Assembly (NCBI GenBank): GCA_010645155.1
Contig: JAAGOF010000311.1
Location: 62,255 to 126,254 of the forward strand
Reading direction: 5' to 3'
DNA length: 64,000 nucleotides
From: Tigriopus japonicus
Lineage: Eukaryota; Arthropoda; Copepoda; Harpacticoida; Harpacticidae
The notes beneath the pieces were generated by a model. The model was not told where the DNA came from. It saw only the letters and a program-made list of their open reading frames with translations, and did not search any database. Numbering within the stretch: the stretch's first letter is position 1; the number at the start of each line of letters is the position of its first letter. A program made the translations under genes and the position numbers. Of this stretch, positions 22,348 to 33,375 are shown one piece after another.

Positions 22348-25300
22348 TTATGATTCCGCTGAGTACACCGCTTGTTGTTGCGATTGCTGTTGCTGTTGTT
22401 GGTGTTGCTGATGATGATGAAGATGTGGTTCAGCAGGATTGTAACCGTAACCATTCTAAAAAAGAAAGGTATTTTGAATCATTATTAGTGCCCTATCAAT
22501 CTTCTGCTCTCTGCCCAGTATCTACATTTAATATAGCCCATGGGTTGATTCAGGTAATTCTGTCCAATTTTAGCATGCTTTCCATCATGTGCCTCTGACT
22601 TGCTAATACCACGTATGTTTATGGTAAATACACCGTCTTATGAAAAGTGACGGTGACATGTCGTGCTAAGACACATTCACAGGAAACTAGTGCAATAACA
22701 TTAAGTATTTAGCCACAGCAATTTCTCACGCTTACATTATACATAGCCTTTTTTTGAGAGGTGACCCGAAAACCATAACGTAAAATGACAAAACTTCTTT
22801 CAAAGCACGCTTTGGGGTCAGTGTTACTTTTTGGGTCAAATTACAGGTTTACAACGTTCTCATTTAAATGCTTTCAACATCAATCAAGTCAAACATGATT
22901 GATTGAAAGCGCGACTAAATTTTGGCTTAATCATCAAGGTTTTCTGTCTGGTTGGAGCTGGCATGAGATAATGAAGGCCAATTCGAAGCTCAAGACTGGT
23001 TTTGTGCCCATTTCTTGGCCTGTTTGGGTCACTTCGAAAAAGGGAAAAAAGTCCCAAAAAGTATGAAGTATTACACAGAGGTCTTCGCTCAGTCCTTTCA
23101 GCTGCAAATTTTGTACATCGAATTCTATTCAAAGATTTGATATTTTATCTTGCCAAAAGCCACTAGACAAATGTTTGAAGATGGTAGTACCTAATCAATT
23201 TCAGTATAACTGCGCACTAGGCTCACAAACTACTGTTTGAAAATGAGTACTTGTGCTAATAACAATAGCTGAAGAGAAAATGACACTAGAATTGTCCTTT
23301 TTGATAATTGGTTACGATGTGTTTCGAGTTTTCAGTACTAACCACTTTTGACTGGGAGGTTGTGTCTCTTGTCTTTTGAAGAACATTTTAGTAGTCTACT
23401 TGCGGTAAGTTTTCTGACCCAAAGACCTAAACAAGGACTACTAGTGCACTAAGGACTACTAGTGTTTACTACTAGTGTTCAGCTGACTCGACTAGCTGAC
23501 CTTCATCATAAAACGTCTTGAATTTCTGCTTTGCAGAAAAATAAACTTTTTCATCCTCGCTCAACACATCAATCATAATTAGTCATTGATGAATAGGGGT
23601 GCACTTTCCGTGCAAATAAAAAGACCAAAAAGTGCAGATTAAAGTGCAAAAAAAGTGCAAACATTTTTTTGTGAAATACATTGATCTGGTTCATTTTGGA
23701 AAACACGAAAATTGCAAAGCCCCTTGGTTGTTCCAAAAATGGTATTTAAGTCAAAAAAGATCAGAATTGCATTTCTCCCAATATTGGGTCACATGTCAAC
23801 ATACATAAGTCAGATTTTACACTATACCAAAATTAGGTCAAATTGGTGGTCTTTTAGTACTCTCAACAGAGGTGTTGCTTTTTTTCTCAAAAAAGACAAC
23901 TGATCATCTGAGAGTACACTCAAGGATTGTTAATGTGGCTTTACTTATTTTATTTTATTTTTTGCGGATTTTTTACTACCGCTACAAGGAATGCGATTCC
24001 CTGTAAATTGAAGGATTTCTCCCGACAGCTTCAATTCGATCCCCAACAGGATTCAAACCTACGCCGTCTGGGGAAGCACTTACACTCGGCTCTTATTGGA
24101 ACGCATTAGTACGCGCGGCCACTCTGGCTTCCTTAAAAAATTATTTTGTAAAAAAACAAATATGCATATACATGTAATGTCTTTCTAACCTTTTGACCGT
24201 TTGGCTTCATTTTTAATTTTCAAGCCAAAAGAGTTTTTTACTAAACACAAGAACCATACTTGGTCAAGTTTTTTTTAAGTACTTTTGGTCTTTTTGTTTT
24301 GATTTAAGTGGGTAGGTTGATTACTATTATTTTCTATGTTTATTAAACGTTTCTTTCTATCCCATGATTGGTTTTGTTGAGCAGAATTGTTATTCATGTC
24401 AAATAAATTGAATTTTCAGTGAAAAATCTTAGTGTTCATCAACATGATTTAAATTACCAGCGCATAAGGTAAACTATTTACCCCAACAAGTGAAGCCAAT
24501 TCCAATGTTTGGAACAATCAACAATATATTAAATTTTTACCCATGCTGGGGGTTTTTGACGAAAAGTTTTTTTACACGGAATTTGAAAAAAAAAATGTTC
24601 ATTTTTTTGAAATTTCTGGCCAAAATACAAAAGATATCGGCAAAAAATCACGGAAAGTGCAAAAACGTGGAAAAACGGCAAAAAGTGCAAATAAAGCAAA
24701 AAACCGGCCACACGTGTAAAAAAGTGCATTTGCATGAAAAGTGCACCCCTATTGATGAACTTGCTTGCATAGTGCAGTGCCACTACTTCAACTGGGTGGC
24801 ATTTCTGTTTTCATAAAGAGAACCAGTCGCATATACTGATGCAAACAAACTGGTCATTTCTTTGTTTGTTTGTATATTTGTTTGGGTTTTCAGAATATTT
24901 GTTTGCTTGGGGTAAATTTGTACCATTCCCAAATAAAAACAATGTTGCCGTCATGATTTGTGGTGAATTGTAAACGCAAGTATCTAAGGATCATTTTCGC
25001 CACTGTTCTTTGTGCTCGTGAAAGAATTGATTGTTTTAAAAGTGATATTTCATACAACTGGAGCTCTTGGTTTCGACTGTAGGTTTTCAAAACTTAAAGT
25101 TACTTTTGACCATTTTTCGTCGCAAAAAGGGTGTCGCTTTTGGCAGCCCAAAACATTCAACATCTCTTGACTCCTTTTCCGATTTGTTTGTGTTTTTATT
25201 TGTGATTTGTAATTGTTTGGTATACTGTCGTTTATTTGTCGGTTGTTTTTTGTTATATTTGTCTGTTTCGCATCATTACTCGCATATAGGATACAAATTG

Positions 25301-27700
25301 ACAAAAAAGGAGAACAAACAGTTTTTTGTAACAAAAACAAACGCGTTGGGACGTTCTGCAGATGGAAGAGAAGTTCAGTGAAAAATTCCGAAGACGCTCA
25401 GCCCAAGATCAAAAACCAAAACAGTCTGTGAAGTTTCATACCAATCAAATCTTTATCTTACTCAACAACCTTTATCAAATATTTATATAGATAAAACAAT
25501 AAGAGCAAATCGAAACCAAAATTGGCATGATGACCCGTTGTAAGTAGTGCTTTAAACATCTGCTTTCAAGTTTTGCTTTCAAACTCAACAACTTGGCTGC
25601 CCTGAATAACTGCATTTTTCCAGAGTGTGCCATTTTACCTGTGGTCAAAAGACCTGACACAAATAAACTCTCAAGTAAACGTTTGCGTGCCCCGTAACTT
25701 CTCCCATAATCAAAATCGATCTTTGGACCTTTCGATCAATAATAGTGACACCCAATACCCCTGATTACTCTCACTTTCATTAAGTTCAGTTGATCACACT
25801 GAAAATTTTTAGGTGGGATATAGGATAGCTGGTTCCGTTAACATTTTTCAAAACTTAACTAGCTAGTTCATAACTCGACGTTCATTTCTGGCCGCTGGTC
25901 AATGCATTCCAGCATTTCTTCATCCTTGGTCCGCCCTTTTTTCATTTTTCAAAACCATTTTCTACTCAATGCTCTTACCTGATGCATGGGATTGTTAGGA
26001 TGGGAGGCCATAGAGGTCGGATGGGGAAGGGTGTGGTTCATGGGGTTGCCATAGATCACAGGATTGTAGTCACTTTGTCCCGGAGCCCCTGGGGCTGGAC
26101 CCATCATGCCTTGAGGGGGTGGGCCATGGGACGGATAGCCTCCGTTGGGCGGAGGCATGCCATACATGGAAGTGGCCGGAGCGCTGCTATAAGGGGGATA
26201 ATATTGCGGAGCGCCGTTCATCGGAGGCATGGAGTGCATGCTCGGATGACTTGAGGCTGGAATGTCGCGCATGAGTTGGTGGTACAAATTCATGGCCTCC
26301 ACTAATTGCGTGCTCAATTGGGTGAGTTGAGCGTATCGCCGATCCACCACTTCTAATTCGTTGTCCACGAGGGGACCCATCATATTGGCTTGTTCCTCGA
26401 GAGCCGCCAATTCTAGCGGGTCGTTCTCGTCATTGGTGGGATCGGCATCGTGCAACATGCCCAGAACTCGATCCAGTTTCGATTCGTCAATCTCCGTGAC
26501 CAAAGGCACGGGAGGCGTTTCCACAGTTTTGACCTCGACTTCGTCGTTGAATTGGACCGATCGACGACGGCTCTTGGACGAATCCTCTTTCGGTTCTAAA
26601 TCCTTGGAGACAAAATTGGCCGGAAACAAGCCTTCGCCTCGATGATTGGACCCTTTCCACCAATTCACATCACTATCATCCAGAATGATCACTACAAAGA
26701 AAACACTAACTTATGTTTCCGTTCTTGAAGACCAAGGGTGACACCCACTTACCTATTTCTCCGGTCTTGAAGGTCAATTCGTTGTCTTCGGCCGCTTCAA
26801 AATCGTACAAGGCTCGAGCCTTTTTCGGCTCCGTGAAAGTAAGATCTTTGGTCGGCTCCACAGCCGCCAAATTCGTCCCGGGATAAAGTCCGGATCCATT
26901 TTTATTTTGATCAGAATGCCGTTTCTCCACATTCAAAGCCGGATTCGCTTTGGCTTCTTTCAAGGAAAGCTCAATCGCCGCGGCGATATCATCCTGCTCT
27001 TGCTGAGTGTTGACTACATTAGGATCCTTGCTGATCTGGGCTTTTCTAGGCTAAAATGAAAGCCATTTAAAAGAAATCTTCAACCGCGTGGTTAAAACTA
27101 ATAGATGTACTACGTACCTGATCCGAATGGAAGTCAATACCCTCCTGTTTGAGTTGATGATAAAGCCCGGGAATGAGGCTGTAGGCGGGATCGCCTTTGA
27201 ATTCGCCATGAGCCCATTTCTTCAACAAAGCCTTGAGTTTATCTTGAACACTCCGCTGACTTTTGCGCAACAAGGCCACAAAACTCTTCTCGAACTCTCT
27301 GGAAGCTACTTCCAAACAGAAATTACGGCCGCAATTATTCACACAGGCGTCTAAAAGCTGTGATATAACAAAATCATTAGCCAATTTTAATATAAACGTG
27401 ATTGATAATCATTGACTTACTGTGATGGCCTGTAAGACGACATGGGGATCTTGATGATTCAATCTTTTCATGATAATTTTCAAGGCCTCTTTGGCCCCAT
27501 TGGGTGAGGCCGATATTCGGTCACACAGGTCCATGATAAGACCCCAATCCTCGCTCGTATTCTTCTCATTGGTGATTTTTTCTAAGGAAAAAACAAGACC
27601 AATCGAGACATCACAAGGAGAAGCCTTAGAAATTGTTTAGTATCTCTTATTACTCACCAATATCCGCCTCAAATGGGCTGACCCCTCCAAACAAAGGCAT
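22348..27700 (-). CDS. Stam: STAM, signal-transducing adaptor molecule (ESCRT-0), about 520 aa
   Basis: Exons in phase: 27700-27658, 27581-27421, 27357-27118, 27050-26753, 26691-25979, and probably 22455-22348. Residues 1-145 form a VHS domain ([19 protein letters not shown] start). A ubiquitin-interacting motif ([13 protein letters not shown]) lies near 167-180. An SH3 domain ([17 protein letters not shown] ... FPANFV) lies near 222-280, then the GAT/coiled-coil region ([15 protein letters not shown] ... YHQLMRD). A Pro/Met/Tyr-rich tail ends the protein. STAM pairs with HRS on endosomes to sort ubiquitinated receptors. The exon at 22455 has a TTCTTTTTTAG acceptor, starts in the required phase 0, and encodes [11 protein letters not shown], a His/Gln stretch and QAVYSAES stop. 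Its assignment is inference. Without it, the frame would run on to a stop at 25949. The last intron holds a hAT-like element. Confidence 0.9.
23594..24751. mobile_element. hAT-like non-autonomous element with perfect 8-bp target duplication
   Basis: The left end TAGGGGTGCACTTTCCGTGC matches the complement of the right end (GCATGAAAAGTGCACCCCTA) with small differences. TTGATGAA flanks both sides exactly (23586-23593 and 24752-24759). GTGCAAA and AAAAGTGC recur inside both ends, as subterminal repeats do. There is no transposase. A family A SINE sits inside at 23944-24134, so it inserted later. The element lies in the last intron of STAM. Confidence 0.85.
23944..24134 (-). mobile_element. tRNA-derived SINE (family A), complete, LINE-type tail
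   Basis: On the minus strand it begins GGAAGCCAGAGTGGCCGCG. It continues through a Leu/Ser-tRNA-like head (GCCGAGTG, GACGGCGTAG) to B box GGTTTGAATCC (24049-24059). The tail stem-loop (23983-24005) is followed by AGCGGTAGTAAAAAATCCGC and a TAAAATAAAATAA run. It is nested in the hAT-like element. Confidence 0.75.
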
Positions 27701-29402
27701 GGTTCCAACCGAATTGAAGGACTTTGATGGGGTGAAGATCGCTAAGGGGGGAGCTTTCCTTGACCTTAAAATCTCAGGCTTTTTGCTTTGGTTCTTTTTG
27801 GGGGTCCTTTATTCCACGGGCAGGATAACTGCTGTCTTCTTTCCTTCTTCCTCCCTCTCTTTGCTTTGGGTGACTGTGTCTTGCTTGTCTTGATATTCTC
27901 GTTCGTGAACGTCAGACAGCTGAAAAGAAGAACAAGAAGGTAGAGGCAGTCCTTAGAAGATAAAGGCAGGCAGGAGGATTGGGTATGATGGTGCACGGAA
28001 CACTCTTCTTCTAGTGATCCGTGGATGGTGACAGGGGCAGGATCACAGATCAAATAATGGCTAGATGTCGCTTTGGCCCATGCCCTCGGCGAGAGAAAAG
28101 TGACACCACTTGGCCCAGCTGTGCTAGCTTCGAAATCTCAGGGCGACTGCGTGCTTAGAAGTAACAACGCTCGATCGCGTAGAGAACAAAGAACGTACGG
28201 CAAGTTGAGTTTGTTCAGAATTTGGCCACGCTGGCAATTTTTTGAAAAATTCGAAATTTCCACCATTTTAGGGTGTTGTGTTATGTTCCAGCTGATGAAG
28301 CAAAGTTGTCCACCTCTTTCTCGCACAATGCGAGGCTTAGCCATTATATGGTCTATGGGCAGGATGATCAGATAACATAGACATCACAAGATTAGGTATT
28401 CCCGATTTTGAAGTCTTTTAAGTTCTGATGGGAAACAAACAAATATAACAAGAGACTCCAGAGGCTCATGTTGCTCATGTTGAACACATGAGTAGTCTAT
28501 ATGGTAAAATGAATTTAACAGGTTTATCATCTTTTTGTTGGCTATTTTGTCTTTGGTGTGATTAAGCCCTCTTTTGCGAAAAACTTTTAACTTGGGTAAA
28601 GAGGTCTTTTGGTCCATCACAAATTGAAGCCACTAACTAAGACTGACTTAACTACTCCATCTTTAAAGACACTTAGCTAAAATATGTGTCTTATTTCAGC
28701 TTGATCCCACATGTTTGAAATTCACGGTGTTTTCCTCAAAAACAACGGTTTAAAAAATTTGCCAAGACATGTTTTAGTACTTTTTGAAATCAAGACGCTA
28801 AGAGCTACAATTTCTTTGTAGATGACAAATTAATTCTAGGCTTTAAAAATATCTGATAAATTAAAAGGGAATAGTTTTTATGGATTTTGCCTTCAGTTAA
28901 CATTTTTCTCGCTTAAATTTGTTAGAAAGTAATGCCAATGTAGCTTTCCATTTAATATTGAAAAGATTTATGTTTAAGCACTTGAAATACTCAAACTACT
29001 CTTTTCGAAATGGCCTCATGTGAGGTGATTCTCTGATTTTGACAATCTTGAGCCTCTTTGGCCAGTATTCTACTTACAATGAAAGATGCATAGGTGTTTC
29101 AGGAAACCACTGGTAGCAAAAACTTCCATATTAATGATGCACCTTCACTTCAATCATTTCTTTTTCAAAAAACATGCTCAATTCCGCCATTGTTTTGATT
29201 TCAAATAAAGTCATGTCTATAATGGCTTACAGGATTGCCAATTTTCTTCCTTCAAATTGGGGGCCCAACGAGTAAGTTTTTTAAGGCCACAACTGCCTTT
29301 TTTGTGAAAACACCAACTGTTTTTTTCTGGAGTTTGAATGCAGCTTTGCACCTGCGATCTAATAGAGACTGTCCACACTGTGGGGATATTGCCACTCCAC
29401 TG
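27701..29402. other. STAM upstream region, no gene
   Basis: This holds the 5' side of STAM. The part up to about 28350 is GC-richer than what follows and could include the promoter and 5' UTR exons. No open frame with coding character was found, and the remainder is ordinary AT-rich sequence. Confidence 0.4.
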
Positions 29403-29590
29403 AACAAGCATTAACATTTACCTCACCCTAAGGAATGAACCCCAGGTTTGCCCATTTAAGCAATCAAAGGCCATGGCTACTGCATGTAACTTAATACCAC
29501 AGGCCACTAGGACTCGACAAGCCCAGGATTCAAACCAGGGATGTTGCGGGTAATTGGCAAATGCTCAATCCCTATGCTACAATTGCTTGC
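29403..29590 (-). mobile_element. tRNA-derived SINE (family C) with head
   Basis: The minus strand starts at GGCAAGCAATTGTAGCATAG, has B box TGGTTTGAATCC, then CCTAGTGGCCTGTGGTATTA, and is cut off before the tail. This copy preserves the tRNA-like head missing from the 14130 copy. Confidence 0.65.
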
Positions 29591-30505
29591 CTATCACCAA
29601 ATGTTGTTTTAAAATATTGTTAAGGTGTGTGATCAACTTGTATAATTTTGTTATTCTGGTTTCAATGCTATCATAAATTCCCTTGTCTTTCCAAATGGGT
29701 ATACTTAAACAAAATAAATTTTCTAATTTGTTTTCTTTTAGCTACATTCAATTTTATTCCTTTTTGGAGACAAGTGATGCTATGCGCCCCTTCTTGATTT
29801 GAAGTCTGTTTTCCTTTTTGAACAGAAATTTGGTTATCTAGTCAACTGAAGACCTTGTTTGAAAATTAATGATCACAAATTTCAGATTTACTTGTCTGAG
29901 GACGAGAATTGCAGTCAAAAAAGGTGTTTTTGAAACCAAAAAATGGGCACATTTTTTGAACAATAGTAGAAAGGTGCTGCACAAAAATCGTAGATGCTGG
30001 AGCTTTTCTAATAATACTAGAAAACCAATCCTAATCAGTATTTTGTGATGCTTTTGTCCTTAAAAAATGCCAATTTTCATAAATTGGAATGGGAAAATGC
30101 TCTTCTGGTAACCCTGGTACCAACATTAACTTTAGAACCATCCTACAAAATTAAATGCAGAGTCAGCAGAATGTGTCACCTCTATCATGAGCCTATGGAT
30201 TAGAACAGAGGAGCATAAGAGGTTGCGCGCAAGTCTTGAAATCAAAGAGGTGCCGAATATTACGAAAATATATTCCCCATTATTTATATTATTTGTTATA
30301 TATATTTGTTTCTATTTTACATACTTCTTCATGTTTTAGAACCGTCAGAAACGATTTGGTTGCTGTGACCAAAACGAATGTTTAAACAAATTTTGGCCCA
30401 TCAAGTAAGCACCAAACGCAATCAAATGCGAGATATTTATTTAAAATGGGAAAATTACATTTATGACTAACTTTCAAATATGGCACTTAAACATGAACTT
30501 ACAAT

Positions 30506-30587
30506 TAGCGATGAACCGAAAGCGCATTCGGCTGAAATTGCGGCCGAAATTTCGGCTTAAGTTTTGAGCCCTTTCGGTCCATCACTA
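30506..30587. mobile_element. 82-bp hAT-like mini-element
   Basis: The ends are TAGCGATGAACCGAAAG and the complement of TAGTGATGGACCGAAAG. The flanks CTTACAAT and CTTGAAAT agree at 6 of 8 bases. The interior consists of CCGAAA/TTTCGG motifs. Similar TTTCGGTCCAT segments occur near 63470. Confidence 0.55.
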
Positions 30588-30691
30588 CTTGAAATACAAT
30601 ATCTATATCTATACGAATACCGGTCGTTCTTGTATGAGAAAATTCACAACAAAAGGCCACTGTTTTTATGTAAGTACAAGTGTAAGTGATG

Positions 30692-30729
30692 TTTAGGGAT
30701 GTATGTATGTATGTATGTATGTATGTATT
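30692..30729. repeat. ATGT microsatellite
   Basis: About eight tandem copies of ATGT, beginning after GTTTAGGG and ending in ATTTATTC. Confidence 0.9.
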
Positions 30730-31068
30730 TATTCAGGACCGCTAAAGGTGATAGTGATTGAAAATTAGGGCCCTAAGATCACCATAAGCCGTAGGGCTTG
30801 TTTTCGTGGTGTCTTTGACTCTCACAAAGAGCTTGGGCACGTGCAAGCTCTTGTGAATCTCTCCACTTTAATGTTGAGAGTGATACAAATTGTAGTGTTG
30901 CTATATGAACAGTAAACTAGTTATCTGGATAGTGTAGAGATTGGTTGAGGTGTTACGCCCGGTACTGGTTGGTTTCAGAGGCCAACTATCCACAAATACC
31001 CTTTGCCACGTCCCTACAAGAATAACCACGACAAGTTACGGCGCTCCTTGGCAAGAAAAACAATTTTT

Positions 31069-31840
31069 TTCAAGACACTTCGATGAGTATGCGCTTATGA
31101 TTAGTTTCAGTACATGTTTGCTCCATTGTGTTATCTTTTCTTCCATTACGAAGGTAGTCTTGGTTTTGGTGATGAAATCGTTCCACGCTTTTGGAAAAGA
31201 AAAAGGAGGCAGGTTTTGTTGCCAAGAAGTACGGGTTCTGGGTTGATCAAAGTATATGGTACCTTGCCTCACTATCTTGAAGGGATATTGCGAAACAATC
31301 ATAGGAAGGTTGCCTTTGAGTTTTGCAAGAAGATGATAAATTTGTTTAAACATTTTAAGGTCTTCAATTTTTAGTATGTTAAGTTTTTTAAAGACGTTGC
31401 CTGTGTGTGATGCCTTTTTAGCATTCACTATCCATCGTACTGCTTTTTTTTTGTAAGGGAATTAGTTTCTTTACCGCACTGGTCTGGCCATAAAATTCCA
31501 AACCATATTCCAAACGGCTTTTAATCAACGAGTTATAGAGTAATCTACGCAACTCTCTTGGCAAAGTATTTTTTGACATAAAAAAGGTGTACAGTGTACG
31601 CCTTACGTTGGCATCAATGAACTTTACGTGTTCTTTCCAGTTAAGCTTGTCGTCTATACGCATTCCTAAGAAGTTTACGTAGGGTTCGGAAGCTTTTGAA
31701 CCTGCTTGCTGAATTTTGATTCCATTAACAGTTAGGTTAAAACCCTTGTTAGAGTGTGTGGGACCGAATAAAATCACTTTCGTTTTTCCAAGGTTCATTG
31801 CAAGTCGATTCAAGACACTTCGATGAGTATGCGCTTATGA
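31069..31840. repeat. 32-bp perfect direct repeats bounding a reverse-transcriptase fragment
   Basis: The 32 bases from 31069 to 31100 (beginning TTCAAGACACTTCGATGAGT) recur exactly at 31809-31840, offset 740. Adjacent bases differ on both sides. The 708 bases between them are the RT fragment described separately, so the pair looks like a long target-site duplication. Confidence 0.8.
31101..31808 (-). pseudogene. Non-LTR reverse-transcriptase fragment, frameshifted, truncated at both ends
   Basis: The minus strand opens with NRLAMNLGKTKVILFG, then FLGMRIDDKLNWKEHV and LYNSLIKSRLEYGLEF. This is the thumb region just after the catalytic domain of a CR1/jockey-like RT. The frame breaks in a run of nine A near 31443-31451. 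One base fewer would let it continue as AVRWIVNAKK, then NVFKKLNILKIEDL, down to 31101. Neither the palm nor a 3' UTR is present, and no poly-A follows. It belongs to a different lineage from the 165-740 LINE, or to an upstream part of it. Confidence 0.8.
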
Positions 31841-32231
31841 GTCTAATTTATTAATCTGCTCACATAATTCTCTAGTAAATACAACTTTTTGCATTTTTCC
31901 CGTTTATTTCCATTTTTTGCAATTTTTCAAGTTTTGTGCAATTTTTAGCAATTTTCATGCATTTTCCCGAGATTTCCGACAGAAACATGTTCCATTTGTG
32001 CAAAAATTGGTTTTGAGTACAACAATTATTCAATGTGGCTAAAATAATGCCAAAGATTTCAGTCGTATAGGGAAACAGACGACAATTTTATGGGCTTTTG
32101 CAGTCCTTACATTGAATAATGTTAAATATATCTGACCGCAGTTTAATGGTAGCTCATTGGAAAGTGCATTCCGAGTTATCTTGGAGTTAAAACTTTTCAC
32201 TGAGTCATTAAAGTTTGCCTCAAGTTGGTAC

Positions 32232-32479
32232 TAGTGATGTATTTAATTTGATTTCAATCTGTTCAATCTTTTAGGACTGCCACCAATGCCATTGATCTTG
32301 ATGGCACCCCAGGCCCGAAGTCTTCAATAACAGGGTCACTTTTTGGATATTCTCCACAAACGAAAGGATTTTTCGCAGAAGTGACAAATGTACAGTTTTA
32401 AGTGAATTGGCGCTCACAATGAACTAGCGCGCGCAAAAATGATTGAACAAATTGAAAATCAGATTAAACACTTTCAGTA
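32232..32479. mobile_element. Short hAT-like element, 248 bp
   Basis: The ends TAGTGATG and TACTGAAAG lead into matching inverted sequence, TTTGATTTCAATCTGTTCAA on the left and its near-complement on the right. The flanks GTTGGTAC (32224-32231) and GTTGATAC (32480-32487) agree at 7 of 8. A minus-strand LINE relic (32285-32400, matching 37400-37460) lies inside. Confidence 0.65.
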
Positions 32480-33375
32480 GTTGATACTTATGCATTCGTA
32501 TTTAGCTTCAATGTCAAATTTTCGAGCCCTGAATAATTCAAAATAAGTCAAAAGCCATACTTTACTCCTAACGCCATCTATTGTACTTTCCTCAAACTCG
32601 TGTGTAACGTTCAAAGGCTTGTGTAACGAGAGATTCTTAGAAAAGCTAAACAACAAAAAATCATTTTGCTCACAAATAAGCACCCATCCACCTTTGTTCA
32701 TATTTGGTTTCCCAGAATTCAATGAAACACTTCATTGTTAAGATGTAACAGCAAATTAACTTTGCAAGCCCCATTTAAGACCATTCAAAAAGGTCTTTCC
32801 CAGAATGGAGGTTTTGTGCAATTTTCAGTGCAATTTTTGCCGTCTTTTGTATAATTTTTTGCGCAATTTAGGCCAATTTTTTGTGCAATAGAATGACATC
32901 CTTAGTGATGTTACAAGCACTGCTTTGAATCGTCAAATTCAAAATCCATCAAGGTAACAAACAAAATGCCGTCTTTTGTACCTGTTTCTTTTCATTAGCA
33001 AAAGTCTTTTTCAGTGCTTGCTATTTTTTGATAAAAAAAATAAATTTTGCATATTCTTGCAAAACAGAGAGTCAATATGTCCAAACCAGCCATTCGACAA
33101 TTTTCATAGCGCCTAAGTCATAAAGGCGGTGTGCAAAATGCGAAAACCCTGGCACTGACCAAATTCTTACGTTGTCGAACAAACCTTTTCTCTTCTTTCA
33201 TCCGCCCGCAAAAAGATTTTTGAAGAGATCACTCAAACCTCCCTCAACATCTGCCATTGGAAAGGGTCGGTCCTCAGCATTGCTTCAATCCCGCCTGGTT
33301 GACATTAAACCCAAAAAACCGCCCAGACGGTTCTTTTGGTTTTTTGCGTTTTTTCTCTTTTCTTGCCCTAAATGC

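Noticed and set aside
24049..24059. B-box promoters that could mark functional tRNA genes (also 9845-9918, 29403-29590, 43262-43345, 46425-46508)
   Set aside because: None folds into a full cloverleaf with matching acceptor stem, and several are repeated with SINE bodies and tails.
28073..28375. 100-codon plus-strand frame upstream of STAM
   Set aside because: It overlaps the likely STAM promoter/5' UTR and has no coding signature.
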